Shown here in pieces: positions 35,299-46,443 of a DNA stretch of 64,000 nucleotides. This DNA is from Fistulifera solaris (taxonomy: Eukaryota; Bacillariophyta; Bacillariophyceae; Naviculales; Stauroneidaceae), in the NCBI GenBank assembly GCA_030295235.1, contig AP026131.1, positions 62,001 through 126,000 on the forward strand. The letters run 5' to 3'. The notes below the pieces were generated by a model. The model did not search any database and was not told the origin of the DNA. It saw only the letters and a list, made by a program, of their open reading frames with translations. The translations under genes and the position numbers were made by a program. Every line of letters starts with the position of its first letter. The first letter of the stretch is position 1.

Positions 35299-37296
35299 AT
35301 GCCGAAAGCAGTCGATGAAGATCGCGCTCGACGCCGCGAATTGTTAGAACAAAAGCGCGCCGCCCGACGCTTGACGAAAGAACAGCAAGAACAACAACAA
35401 AAGAATGCTTCAAAAGACGCTCCCACCACCGCTTCTACAGCAACAGAGGCTCCCCGTGGACCTTGTTTATTGTTTCAAATGAAAGAAGATTGTTGGAATT
35501 ATACCATGGGTTTTCTAGCGGCGGCCGATATGGGTCGACTGATGATGACCTGTCGATCGGCATCGCGATTCTTTTCACCGCTGGATTATTTAGCGACGCG
35601 TTTACAGGCATTTCCGGATGTACAGTACTGTCCTGCGTCCACCACAGAGCAATTGGAAATGATTTGGAAACAAGCGGCGGCGGGGGGTGAGACGGGGCGT
35701 ATTCTTCCTCGACGGCCCGTACAACCAGCGTATCCAGATTTCCTGGCGTACGCCCGTTTCCTGGAACAATCGCTACACAAATACTCGCGATTGAAACAAC
35801 CTCATCAACAACCAGTATTATTAGGAAATGGTGGAACTATGGTGTCCGTTTCGCCCGAACATTCCTTGGTGCGATCGTTTGATGGAGTAGCTTCATGGGG
35901 TATAGGGAAACGTGGTCAGCTGGGGCACGGCAAACGCAAAGATGAAAAATTACCACAGCTCATTCGGTTTGGGATAGGCCATTCTGTAAAGATTGTACAA
36001 ATTGCCGCGGGAGGTGGTCTTGTTCGTGTAGCGCATTCGCTCCTTTTGACGGAATTCGGTCGCGTGTTGTCCTTTGGGACGGGACAATACGGTGCTTTAG
36101 GACACGGATATTCAGCCGCCAAACAACTTCCGGATATCATCAAGCCAAAATACATTGAGTCACTTCACTCTATTGTCGCTATTGCTGCGGGAGAACTGCA
36201 TTCGGCAGCGGTGAACTCGGATGGTGATCTGTTTACATGGGGGGATGGATTTTGTGGACAATTGGGACACGGAGATAAGAGACCGCAGGTGTCCCCGAAA
36301 CAAGTCGTTTCGGGAGATCTTGCCGATGAGTGCATTGCTGGTATTTCTTGTGGTAGTCGCCATACAATCGCCATTACAGAAGACGGGGACGTGTTTACTT
36401 GGGGGTTGGGGCATTTTGGAGTATTAGGAAGAACATTCACGCCATTCGATTACGACGCGGATGCTGCGGTAGTGGCATTGAATAGTGTGCCGGATGAGGA
36501 TGGAGTTGAAGCAGTTCCTCCCAACCATGTTTTGCCAGAAGTACCTCCGCCAGAACGAGACGCGGCTGCAGAACTTATGGCGCATATCGAACTCATTGCA
36601 AACCTATCTTTGGAAGATTCGAGTGATCAATGTATACCCATGCAAGTGGAGTCACTTAAGGGTATTCGCATTGTCTCTTCCAGTGCAGGTCATCGTCACA
36701 CGCTGTTGTTGGATAGTCAAGGAGGAGTGTACTCCTGTGGAGCGGGTATTGCAGGTTGTCTTGGTCACGGAGATACCGAAAGTCAAATGTTTCCCATGAA
36801 AATCAAGTGCTTCGACGAAGAGCAAGTGCGAATAAGAAAAATTAGTGCAGGAGTAGATATGAGCATGGCGATCTCGGCAGATGGCAGAGTCTATGGCTGG
36901 GGCAAAACGGACGATGGAAGGATTGGTTTGGGAATGTCACGTGGACAAGTTGTTTGGCCTCGTCAGGTGATTATTCAAGATCCCAAATCTGGCGACAACC
37001 TTAGAGCAGTGGATGTGGAGTGTGGCTATGTTCATTCCATCATCGTCGCACTCAATGGTACACTCCATGTGTGTGGCGGCGTTGGCGTAGATGGCGAAGA
37101 CGACGGTCAGTCACTCGAAGCTGGTAATGCCGAACTGGACGCAGCCAAGAAGGGCAAACCTTATCAAATAGAGAATATTAATGTTTGGCATCGAGTCCCG
37201 GAGCCCAAGGAGGGCGTGGAGCCGAAGCCAGTTTACAAAAAGTATGGGAAGTACGAGATCCGTGGTCGATCGAAAATGATGAGTGGCGCCGATTAA
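35299..37296 (+). CDS. F-box-like/RCC1-repeat protein
   Basis: An intact ORF. ATG 35299 (MPKAVDEDRARRRELLEQKR) is chosen over the non-ATG extension. A charged coiled-coil start is followed by an F-box-like helical segment (about 65-105: NYTMGFLAAADMGRLMMTCR). RCC1 blades follow: ASWGIGKRGQLGHGKR, VLSFGTGQYGALGHG, LFTWGDGFCGQLGHGD, VFTWGLGHFGVLGR, then VYSCGAGIAGCLGHGD and VYGWGKTDDGRIGLG, about seven in all. An acidic insert of about 75 residues sits between blades 4 and 5. Such proteins act as Ran-GEF relatives or E3 adaptors; the substrate is unknown. Confidence 0.85.
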   Translation: MPKAVDEDRARRRELLEQKRAARRLTKEQQEQQQKNASKDAPTTASTATEAPRGPCLLFQMKEDCWNYTMGFLAAADMGRLMMTCRSASRFFSPLDYLATRLQAFPDVQYCPASTTEQLEMIWKQAAAGGETGRILPRRPVQPAYPDFLAYARFLEQSLHKYSRLKQPHQQPVLLGNGGTMVSVSPEHSLVRSFDGVASWGIGKRGQLGHGKRKDEKLPQLIRFGIGHSVKIVQIAAGGGLVRVAHSLLLTEFGRVLSFGTGQYGALGHGYSAAKQLPDIIKPKYIESLHSIVAIAAGELHSAAVNSDGDLFTWGDGFCGQLGHGDKRPQVSPKQVVSGDLADECIAGISCGSRHTIAITEDGDVFTWGLGHFGVLGRTFTPFDYDADAAVVALNSVPDEDGVEAVPPNHVLPEVPPPERDAAAELMAHIELIANLSLEDSSDQCIPMQVESLKGIRIVSSSAGHRHTLLLDSQGGVYSCGAGIAGCLGHGDTESQMFPMKIKCFDEEQVRIRKISAGVDMSMAISADGRVYGWGKTDDGRIGLGMSRGQVVWPRQVIIQDPKSGDNLRAVDVECGYVHSIIVALNGTLHVCGGVGVDGEDDGQSLEAGNAELDAAKKGKPYQIENINVWHRVPEPKEGVEPKPVYKKYGKYEIRGRSKMMSGAD

Positions 37297-38050
37297 TTTT
37301 CGAATCCAAAGCTACAATTCAAATATGACGCCTATCAAGCTCGTTTTACGGTTTCACGACAGCAATCTGAACAAGCTTATAAGGTTTTCACAGAGTAAAC
37401 TAAGACAGGAAGTCGTCGCGCACGTAATTATTCATTACAATCATAAAAGTGATTACAAGGATTACACCTTAGCAAATTTTAACCTTAATTAGCACACAGA
37501 CAAGATGTGGGTTTACGTCATCATTCGCAATCGTCACGCACGACAAGTCGGACAGACTACCAGTAACATCGCAGTAACGCGTACGTCACATTTTCAACGT
37601 CCGATCAACAACAAGGATGTGCTTCAACTTCGAATAAAGATGGCGCGCCTTGATACGCAGAAATTCTTTTCTCGGGCTGATACTCTTTCTAGTTCTTCTT
37701 GTAACTCTAGTTTCTCGGTTAGGGCAGTTTGGAGTCGCTACTAAGCCATACATGAAAAGGATTGAGAATATTTGCAATCGCTAATTAGAGATTTAATTAT
37801 CTCAATGATTGTGTGTGTGAAAAGCAGCTTGTTTGTAGTTTGTCGACAATCAAGTTCGCCATAAGCTACATGAAACAACGCATGCCTTAGCGTGTCGAAT
37901 AGATGATGTGAGTTGTGCGGGATGGGCTAGCGCGATGTAGACAAGGATAGGTGCTAGCTGCTGTCATCTGCTCGGTTGTGGTGCTTTCATGGAATGAAAA
38001 TCTGAAATGCGTGGTGGGACGAAAAAAAGGACACTGTCCGACTGGCTTGT
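37297..38050. other. Intergenic, convergent gene ends
   Basis: It lies between the 3' ends of the RCC1-like gene and the homeodomain gene. Two short plus ORFs (37283-37492, 37505-37744) show no family features. Nothing else is supported. Confidence 0.5.
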
Positions 38051-39203
38051 TTAGGGCTTGACAACGGCATAACCAAAGAGAGTGACGGCTTCTTCCAGAC
38101 TAGGAAGCTCATTGTCGTATACATGCTCTGCGGACCGGCAGGCGTCTTTCCACAGTTCGACACTAAATCGTCGAAACTTGGGGCGGGGGACTGTCAGTTC
38201 GGCTGTGTTTTCAATAGAGTCTACTACTTTTCGCTTTCGACTCGCAACTTCATTGAGATATAGCTGCAGGCACTGAGCCTTGACTCGCGTAATTTCCATT
38301 TCTTTGCGCAGCTCAATCTGTTGCATAAAGTAATTCATAATTTCTGTGAGACATCTTGTTGTTTGTATCCTCGCTTAAATATAGCTAGCTTTGAAAAGAC
38401 ACTTACCTCACTGTGACTACCGGATGATTCATCCGCTGACCCAGTGAAAATAAGCTCGCAGTTGGAAAAGGATCGCAAAATGCGCTCCTCGCAAATGTCG
38501 GAACGCGTCGTGATATCTTCCATTGTAGGCGCATCACCCGAAGAAGGTTTGAGAATATGCACCGTAATCCTTTCTCGCTTGGTGATAACTTCGTCTCCTT
38601 CTGCACCCGAAGCACTAAGATCCGCCTCACTGTCCGAAGAAGTGATACTGTTGTCTTCAGATGTAACGGATTGCATACTAATCACCGACCACGGAGAAAC
38701 AAGTGACGAATTGCGATCGGGCAAACCGGCCGAGGAAATACGGCGGGGCGTCTGCAGACGACCAACTTCTTGTTCGTGCATTTGTGTGACCATATCGACG
38801 AGTGAAATGTTGTTGTTGTGACTGTCGTTATTGAAACTAGCATCGCTGTGTTCGCGAGTGGACGACTTGAGCGGCAGGGGGATATTCTTCAAGGAAGAAG
38901 GCTTGCGAATCTTGGCTTCGACACGAGGCTTCCAGTATCTCTTGCGATTGTTGACGAACCAGTTTGTGAGTTGTTTCATTTCAATGCCTGTATCTTCCAT
39001 GATTTGCGCTTTCTCTTGCTCGGTAGGATAAGGATGAGCGACATGCTCGGGACTCATAATCCATTGCTTGAGATACTCGACGGTTTCCGGAGGCAAACTG
39101 GAGGATTTTCGACTTTTGATTTTGCGAGTGACTTTCCGAGACTACTACTGCTGGAAGAATCCATCATCTTGCTGGAGTCCTTCATGGCAATCGAAACGCT
39201 CAT
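38051..39203 (-). CDS. TALE-class homeodomain transcription factor
   Basis: Start at 39203 (MSVSIAMKDSSKMMDSSSS). Restoring one base in the complementary A4 run at 39120-39123 joins it to the homeodomain: LPPETVEYLKQWIMSPEHVAHPYPTEQEKAQI…LTNWFVNNRKRYWKPRVE. The PYP three-residue loop insertion and WFVNNRKR place it in the TALE/KNOX-like superclass, which binds DNA in the nucleus. A Ser/Asp-rich middle follows. An intron (38344 to 38406 or 38411; only the latter keeps frame) leads to a C-terminal helix (MNYFMQQIELRKEMEITRVKAQCLQLYLNE). The boundary is slightly uncertain. Confidence 0.88.
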
Positions 39204-40885
39204 TGCTTGTGTCTTTTGGAAGAGTGAGAAGAAGCGATTACTGCAGAAGGCGTGTGCGGGAAAGTGATCTGCGCGTGATGGGAAAGTTGATGGGGAGGAA
39301 AAAAGAACAGATTTCGAGTTTGATGTGTGTGAGTTGCCATCGTCGACAGAAATTCATACAGTACACACAACGATTGTCGCAATCAGGGACGAAAAGAACA
39401 GGACAAATGTTTTCATCAATTGTGATTGGTCCATTGGGTGGTGATGTATCCTTTCCACGAAGGCAAGTGAAAATTTCGGCGGCAAAAATGAACACGTCAG
39501 ACGATTGGGGACAGCTTACTATCACGGATTGTACTCAAAAGAATTAGTCGTTTTGATATCTGATGACAAGAGTACTCTAATGGCCCCTGTCATCTGCTTG
39601 TTTCGGTGACGAGTGTCTGCGTCCGTGCAAGCGACAAAGATCGGAGGACGGCATCAAGTAGTGTTCACCGTGTTGCGCGCGATGGTGGTGATGGGTGGTG
39701 TGTTTTGAATGTGATGGGCGATGGAAGTGCGTCGGACAATGGCATCGAAACTAAAACACATTGAGCTTGTGATATTAAAACATTAACAACTCAATCTTTC
39801 GACCATCGTTCCGCGCATGCCGAGCACTTTGAATGCAAAGGAGCGTGCGTATCAAAAGAACAACTTCCGCCGTCCTTGCACATCTTTGCACCTCAACACT
39901 GACGTTTCACTCCTTTCGATGCGATCCTAACGACCGACGATATCGTCAACAACGACGCGTCTGAGAAAGCAGTGAAATTGTCTCACGCTCAACAAGACAA
40001 CATCAGGAAAAAGCGAGGAAAGATCGAAGAAGAATCTTTCTTTCGTCGGTTGAAGAAGAATAATGGAAGAAGTTGCGCATCACAAACGAGTAAGTCATGG
40101 ATGTATAAACGATCATGACAAGAAACACAAAGGCAGAAATGTACGATAGAAACGAGAAACAATTCGACTTGTTTCATTGATGGACTTACCTCTGCAGCAC
40201 CGATTATGATTATTTGTGATGATGGTTGCGAAACAAAAGATTTTTCGTGCTTGACAAAAAATTCTGCTGACGACGATGGCCACGAAACGTAATGGTGCAA
40301 CTGACAAGTGTTTCCAGCCAACGAAATTGCTCCATCCGCCGATGATGATTCAACACGACGAATTTGCGTGGGAGGATCGAATCCCAAATCCCAACTTCAT
40401 TGTCTTCCTCCTTTCCGATTCGAGATTGAAGTAGTCCTACTAAATCTAACGCAGTCTGTGTTTTGCGGCAGAAATTGTAGAGACCAGATGGCTTCTTTCT
40501 TCCTTCGACAACTATTGGAGGAAGAGGCATCGTCATCTATTGCTTCTACTTTGTATTGCAGTGTAAATCGCTCCCTTTCTGCTTTCATGATTGATGAGAT
40601 CGGCACGCGACTCGCGACTCGTGACCGAATCATGAGCTGCGTGCACCTTTCCTATACAAAAGATCTTAACGTTGGATAACGGTTACCTACTACATAATAA
40701 ACAATACTAGGTTTTCGTTATGAGAATGAAATTTTGGTGTTGATACAAAGTAGTAATATGTAAAAATACTCCTCCCCCAACACTCAGCCGTACTCGTCAT
40801 TCTCTCCACGAATTCCGTTCCCAATGCTGGTTAACCACCACATTCGCGTTGTCATTAACTGCACCTTACAAACAACTTGTTGAAG
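39204..40885. other. Long intergenic region with one doubtful gene
   Basis: Most of this region has no supported gene. Minus-strand frames between about 40633 and 40188 can be joined through two indels into one polar protein (MIRSRVASRVPISSIMKAER … GLYNFCRKTQTALDLVGLLQ … HHYVSWPSSSAEFFVKHEKS … IIIIGAAE). It ends at a good GTAAGT donor (40188). No family is recognised and no second exon was identified, so it is noted here and not called as a gene. Confidence 0.3.
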
Positions 40886-42016
40886 ATGCGTATTTGTTTA
40901 CTATCACCGCTTTCTCTCTTTTGGCTCATCCCTGTCGTGCAGGCTCGTTTTATACGAGATTTGTTCAACAATGCCATTGGGCGCTCGGGAGAATTTGAAA
41001 TCACGCTGGCTTTCAACAACGTGCCTTTTCTACATCGTCTACGATACTTTTTTCCGGCTAGACTTCAATGGCAGAATACAATTGTGGGAGATGTTGTTGA
41101 TGTAAATGACGAACGTTTACCCACTTTCGATCCCACGGACTGTGGACCTTACCCCGCAGCCGTGGATGATCTGTATATTTGTGTTTCCTACACAGATATG
41201 GATGGAGCGGGTGGAATCGTTGGTGGTGGCTACGCGTCCATCTATCGTCTTCCGTCTTACTTACCAATCGTAGGATCGATGGTATTTGATGAAGCCGATG
41301 TACCAGGCCTTCGACGTGATAGTTTGTTTCGCGCGAGTATTCTCAGTGAAATGGGGACAGTGGTGAGTTGACGAAAGGCCTTTCAACTGTATACTTTTCA
41401 TTGAAGACGATGCTCTTACTCATTACTGCCTCAGCTCGGTCTGAATTTGTTTGCTTGGGATGGCAAAGATCTAGTAACCAGTGCCACTGGCAGTCCACCG
41501 TGTGTATACAAATCCGACAGCAACGCAACACGAGAATGGCGATCCCTTTCTGGTTGCAGTAACTCGGTTCCGGTCGAAAGTAGTTTTCCGGACGACGCTG
41601 CGATACACTGTGGACACTGGGATGAAGTATGCATGCAAAACGAAATCATGACACCTAATGTACAGCGCCGCGGGCCGGTGTCGCGTGTAACAATTGGTGC
41701 TTTGGAAGATTTGGGATATAAAGTCGATTATTCCAAAGCCGATAATTACGGTCCATCCGATATAGCCGCGTCTTGTCGATGTTCGGAGCCATCGAGTCGT
41801 GCATTGATTCGAAAAGTATCAAGCAAATCGAAACGAAAACTTTCCTCCAGTGGATTCGATGCGGCTGTATCGTATGGGAAAGAACTGATCAGCAAACACC
41901 ACTCAAGTATGCGACAAGAATCGGATTTGGTTGACACAGACTACGCTATTGGTAACACTGCAATTGTATTGGTGTATGAGAATGGAGAATTGTTCAGTGT
42001 GACCACCACATTGTAA
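40886..42016 (+). CDS. Secreted leishmanolysin (M8)-like protein lacking the HExxH motif
   Basis: A signal peptide (MRICLLSPLSLFWLIPVVQA) starts exon 1 (40886-41362). A 72-nt GT-AG intron (41363-41434) joins to exon 2 (41435-42016). The fold markers of the M8-like family in stramenopiles are present: IVGDVVDVNDERLP, DMDGAGGIVGGGYASIYR, VGSMVFDEADV and, in exon 2, CGHWDEVCMQNEIMT with SRVTIGALEDLGYKVDY. Where active members read HEMGHVLG, the spliced sequence reads SEMGTVLGLN, so both zinc-binding His are replaced. The third-ligand GHW remains. The protein is probably a non-catalytic secreted homologue. ATG 40886 starts the signal peptide directly. Confidence 0.78.
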
Positions 42017-42076
42017 ATAATAGAGACTGCGCGCTTTCATGAAAACTTATTGTAGCTCTACTAACTTACCAGGTAC

Positions 42077-42834
42077 TCAACCATTCTTGTTACCTCCGCC
42101 AAAACCAGAGAAGCCCATCATTGCAGCTATTGCCGGATCAATGCCCTCGACTTCTACCTCCTCCTCGCCTTCGTCTTCTTCTTCTTCTTGCTGCTGTTTT
42201 TCCTTTGCTTTCCTCTCTTTTCGTATTCTCTTCTTTTCTTCTCGCTCCCTTTGCATTGCCTCATCTTTGCTTTGTACCAACTCATCTAGATCTACTATAT
42301 CATGCAAGCTTGTTTCCTTTTGCAACTTTGTTGTTTGTGTTATGGATTTGAGACGATCTAAAACTTGATCCTTGGTCGATCGTTCGACTCGCATGGTAAA
42401 TCCCAACTTTCGTTGATGCTTTTTCCCGTTGATATGATCCAAATAGGTAAGAGAATCCTTCAAAAGCAATCACACACTTTACAATGCCAGCCGATTCCCG
42501 ATTTGACCACGGCGTTATCCGCAGACACCATTTCCGAAGTTCCTACTTTCGATTCTAAATCAATGGCTTGCTGCCGTGCTCGTAAAAATGCCCGTTTTGA
42601 TCCTTCCGGACCTGCCGCATCAGCCGGTGCTGCCTGAAACTCTTCTTTGTTGCTGTCATCTTCGTTCTTAGTATTCAATGTGCTGTTATCGGTTGCTTTC
42701 TTTCTCGTGTCCTCGAGAGAGCCAGCCTCTTCCTCCCGGGCCTGGCGCTCTTTGGCCCGTTGCTCGTACGATTCCACGTCCCATTTTCTTCGGGAGACGT
42801 TTGCTACTTGCTTGTAATTCAAATTAGATGCCAT
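42077..42834 (-). CDS. ZMAT2: ZMAT2/Snu23 U4/U6.U5 tri-snRNP zinc-finger protein
   Basis: Start at 42834: MASNLNYKQVANVSRRKWDVESYEQRAKERQ, matching the conserved N-terminus. The matrin-type C2H2 finger reads WHCKVCDC then LKDSLTYLDHINGKKHQRKLGFTMRVERST. It is split by one missing base in the complementary T4 run at 42462-42465. The Lys/Glu-rich C-terminus ends in AAMMGFSGFGG, typical of ZMAT2. It is a spliceosome component in the nucleus. Convergent with the M8-like gene, whose stop is 60 bp away. Confidence 0.92.
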
Positions 42835-43135
42835 TGCAGTTGTACATGCATTAGTTAGTTGTTTTTTAGATGTTTTGTTATACAAAATACGAGGGTATCT
42901 GCAGCTGCAGGTGCTGTTATTGCAGGTGTGTTCAATCGAGCCTACTGTAGCCCAAACAGTAAATTACTTTTTCTTGGCGACTCAAATGTTTGTTCAGTCC
43001 CGCATGTGTTGGCTCATTGATCTCACCGAAAAAACTCAAATTGAGCACTAGTTCCGAGGTGTTGTGAATATCCATCTACATTGCTCAAAGTCAAGCTGAT
43101 TATAAAAAAGTTTGCAACTCCAACATGACTTTATT

Positions 43136-43770
43136 TCAGTTCGAGAAGAATTTGGTGCTGGATCCATGCGAGTTTTGTTTAGCTTCATCGAAACATGTCC
43201 GAGCATCCTCTATTAGACCGAGCGTCATCAGTTGCTTGCCGAGCGCTTTCCATATGGAAGACACATTGACATTTTGACTCGCCAGAGCGATCGCGAGTGC
43301 TTCACAAAGGCATTGAATAGCCGTTTCGGGTTGACGTAGATTCGCGTATTCATTTGCGAGCTTTTGTAGCACCACCGCCACTGGAGGACTCCTTGGTCCG
43401 TAATAAGCCACTAACATCTCCAAACTATACTGCAATGCGTAGATGCTCTTGATCGTATCTTTTCTGGATGAATGTACGTTGGAAATTGCAATGAGAACCT
43501 CTGCTTTGATAGGGAGCAATTCGGGTTTGTATTCTCGTTGTCGTAGAGCGCGTGCAAAGTGAAACAGAGACTCCGAAACCTTTCCTTCTCGATAGTACAT
43601 AAAGCCGGCTTGTACCACCTCGTCAAACGTTGCTTCTTCTCCTTCGGCAGATTGTCGGAAAGAAGAATCCGAGGAAAGCTCATTGAGGCTCATGTTGTTG
43701 AATGAAACTTCAATGCGCTCCTGCAGGAGCTCCACATTTTCTTCGATGGAAAGGATGTGTTACGAATCAT
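43136..43770 (-). CDS. TPR-repeat protein, about 200 aa
   Basis: The frame contains TPR pairs (DEVVQAGFMYYREGKVSESLFHFARAL; VVLQKLANEYANLRQPETAIQCLCEALAIA; SIWKALGKQLMTLGLIEDARTCFDEAKQN). The clean ATG inside the frame is 43693 (MSLNELSSD). Adding one A in the A4 run complementary to 43737-43740 extends it to ATG 43770 (MIRNTSFPSKK). It resembles the kinesin-light-chain-like TPR proteins common in diatoms. Function unknown. Confidence 0.75.
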
Positions 43771-44490
43771 TTTGAATAGTCGTTCGGCCAGTTCTATACC
43801 ACTCCGTCTGATAAGAATGATTTGTTTTTATATTGTGATATTAATCGAAACAAGAGCACGATTTCATTTCGTCTTTTATACCTTTGGTCAATCCGTTGGT
43901 GTCAACGGGAGTGCCGATAATTCTGAAAAAAGAATGACTGCGCGGTACCGGTACTCACGAGAGTCTCCAAAAAACTGTAAGGCAGTCCAGTCGTGGCACC
44001 TCTAGCCTTTTTGCTTTATGATCTTTTTCTATAGCGGTTGAAATTTATGGCCATGTCTATTATGTGCATGTCACTTCACTTTCGCGGTTTGCGGTTTGCG
44101 GCCAGTTGGTTGGTCATTTGTCACAATAATTTAAATACTAAAGCTGGTTGAAGTAGTTGGGAATTATGTGTGCCTTTATTCTTCGTTTATTGACGCTAAT
44201 GCAACATTGTGATTAATGATTTATGTAGACCTTCGCGTTCGCGATGAACAAATAGCAAATCCTCGATCCTCGATCCTCGATGATCAATTATCGTCTATCG
44301 TCGGTACAATTTGACGCGGTTCTCTGTAAAAAGTAAGATCCATAGATCCGAAGATCATTACTCATTACTCATTACCGTCTACACCATTCTTAATTCTTAC
44401 TGCTCTCATCTTCATCGCCTATCGCCTTCCTTCGTCCGCTCAGCTGTTCTTAAAATCTGTAAAGGGTAATTTTAGACTAGTGGTCATTTA
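43771..44490. other. Intergenic left of the TIR element
   Basis: No supported gene. A short tandem run of ctcgatc occurs at about 44260-44285 (cctcgatcctcgatcctcga). The ORF at 43757-44005 has no family features and overlaps the TPR gene start. Confidence 0.5.
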
Positions 44491-45140
44491 AGACTGGCGC
44501 AATAAAAACCCACATCAGCTCTGTACGTCCACCGTCAATTTTACCGAATTGCACTGTTGAGAAAATCGCGTCGAAAGTTTTCAGACTCTTCATGCAAACT
44601 TTTTGTATTGAAAAAGATTGCAAAACAATTTGATTTTTATATCTAATATAAACAATAATATCATGAAATAGATTTGTTATTTTAAATGTCTTTTGCATGT
44701 TCAAGGTTGTCCCTATGAGCCTTGTAAGCTCTTGCTCTCGCTGGTTCATTTCTCATTTCTCTTGAAAGTGTCGGTCTACGGGCTTATTTTCCATCCCAGG
44801 CAACACTCGCAACTTGTCTTTACATTAGTTGCTGCAATTTAGTTCTTTTATCAAGCAAAAAGCATTCAAAGGCTGCTCTGCATTCATGATGGGCTTTGTT
44901 CTATTCTGCCGAAGGGATAGGGGATAGAGGTCTACTGCGTAGACAACAAATACCATAATTTTTGAAGCAAAATTTTAAACGCACGCAAATCAACAACCTG
45001 AAAGAATCTGTTTTATGTAAAAACATCACTAAAATCCTCGATAGATAAATTTTTTGACTGTATAATTTTTATTTTTTGCGATGTTTGATAGTTTCGTACG
45101 ACGTACGTACCGTTGATGTGGGTTTTTATTGCGCCAGTCT
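44491..45140. mobile_element. Non-autonomous TIR transposon (MITE-like), 650 bp, TA flanks
   Basis: The left end (44491, agactggcgcaataaaaacc…) and the right end (45112-45140) are exact inverted complements over at least 27 bp, and a weaker match continues inward (gtacgtc). The dinucleotide TA directly flanks both ends (tttTA|AGACTGG … CCAGTCT|TA), as expected for a Tc1/mariner-type TA target-site duplication. The interior is AT-rich and encodes no transposase; the ORF at 44477-44749 has no DDE features. Near-identical ends suggest fairly recent insertion. A superfamily beyond the TA signature cannot be assigned. Confidence 0.85.
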
Positions 45141-45810
45141 TATTTATCGTTTATCGTCGGTTCTTTGTTCTTTGAGTTTCGCTGGGATTGGGCAACGCCC
45201 AACTCCAGCGCAAGGGAAAAGAGCGATAAATCTGAATATAATTATGTGAAAATCGTAGATCTCGTTTCCCTTCGTGTCTCTCAGTATTCAGATTTATTAC
45301 ACATATTACTTGTACCGTCTTGTCCGTTGAGAACGGCATGGAATCTTTCTCACCAGTTTTATTCTCCTTTTTATAAGCATTACGATTTCGAAATAATAGA
45401 ACAGAAACTATAAGGGGGGCAAGGATCAAGGATATGCAGTGAAAGCGACGCGGCAACTTGGATCGGGTACGTATTTTTTGTTAACAACATTCAAGATAGA
45501 AGATCGACGTAGCTTTGGAATTCAGCGGTGCATAGTACCTGACACTGTCTACTTCATTATTCTCCAAATAGGATGCCACAATTTCGTTGTTTCGTTCGAT
45601 CTTCCTTTCTTAGAACTGTATCGGAGACTGGATAAAATTAATGAGATGCACAAGATGCAAGGAACGAACCTTGCGATGATTCGTTATTTGGAATGTAAGT
45701 CAATTGAAAAGTCGACAATCGATGAACACGCTCTCAGCAAAAGCAGATTGCTTGCACGAAAAGCAAACTCAGAGTCATATCTTTTGTTTCAACCTCTCCA
45801 CCTTCTCTCG
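45141..45810. other. Intergenic, one doubtful ORF
   Basis: The plus ORF at 45439-45828 (129 codons) overlaps the end of the YL1_C gene by a few bases and shows no family features. Nothing else is supported. Confidence 0.4.
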
Positions 45811-46443
45811 CTAGTTCTGATTCATTAATGTATTCGCCGCCTCCGAAAAAGCAGCAACGCCTGTTAGCGTCATCCACGGAGGCGACCTTTCGTGAATCTG
45901 CTCCAATGCCTTCAAGCTCGCGTATGCTATGCCTGTTTTCGGATCCTTATATATTCCTGGCAGTCCGGTTACCGGACAGAATTTGCGCGGAGGCAAGGGG
46001 TGTTGAGTGAACGCCTGGGATTTCAGAAACGCTTGTGCGACACTATGTTGCGGTCTACTGGCTTCCTCCATGAGAATACTGGCTAGCGAACGAGGCAAGA
46101 ATCGTTTTGGTAAGGCAGTGGAGTTGTTTGTGGTACTCTTTCTGCCTCGTTTCTTCGGTTTGCCTCCTCCTTCATGTTCTTCCAGTTCATCGTATTCCTC
46201 TTCCTCATCCTGAACCGCCCCCATATTCGGATCAACTCCCTCCAACGCATCAATCCACAAAGAAACAGCAAGTTGTTCGTCTTCTTCTGAAGTAAGCGTC
46301 GCTTTTCGTGCTTTTTGTCGTCTTTGGGGATCTTTGTGTCGATCAGATCGTCGTTTCCGAGGGGCTTGCAGCGCCGGAGGCAGCGCCGCACCGGCGGTAG
46401 CTTTCATTGCATCGTTCCACGCTTTTCGAGCTGTCGCGGGCAT
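45811..46443 (-). CDS. YL1_C-domain chromatin-remodelling subunit (INO80C/IES6 or SWC2 type)
   Basis: ATG 46443 (MPATARKAWNDAMKATAG) is chosen over the non-ATG extension; an upstream exon is possible because an AG precedes it. A basic N-terminus and a Glu-rich, Lys-rich linker (KPKKRGRKS, likely NLS) precede the YL1_C motif: PLPPRKFCPVTGLPGIYKDPKTGIAYASLKALEQI. This domain occurs in VPS72/SWC2 (SWR1) and IES6/INO80C (INO80). At about 210 residues the length fits IES6 better. Nuclear. No indels. Confidence 0.82.
   Translation of the reverse strand: MPATARKAWNDAMKATAGAALPPALQAPRKRRSDRHKDPQRRQKARKATLTSEEDEQLAVSLWIDALEGVDPNMGAVQDEEEEYDELEEHEGGGKPKKRGRKSTTNNSTALPKRFLPRSLASILMEEASRPQHSVAQAFLKSQAFTQHPLPPRKFCPVTGLPGIYKDPKTGIAYASLKALEQIHERSPPWMTLTGVAAFSEAANTLMNQN

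Noticed and set aside
45439-45828. 129-codon plus-strand ORF
   Set aside because: No recognisable domain, atypical composition, and overlap with the end of the YL1_C gene on the other strand.
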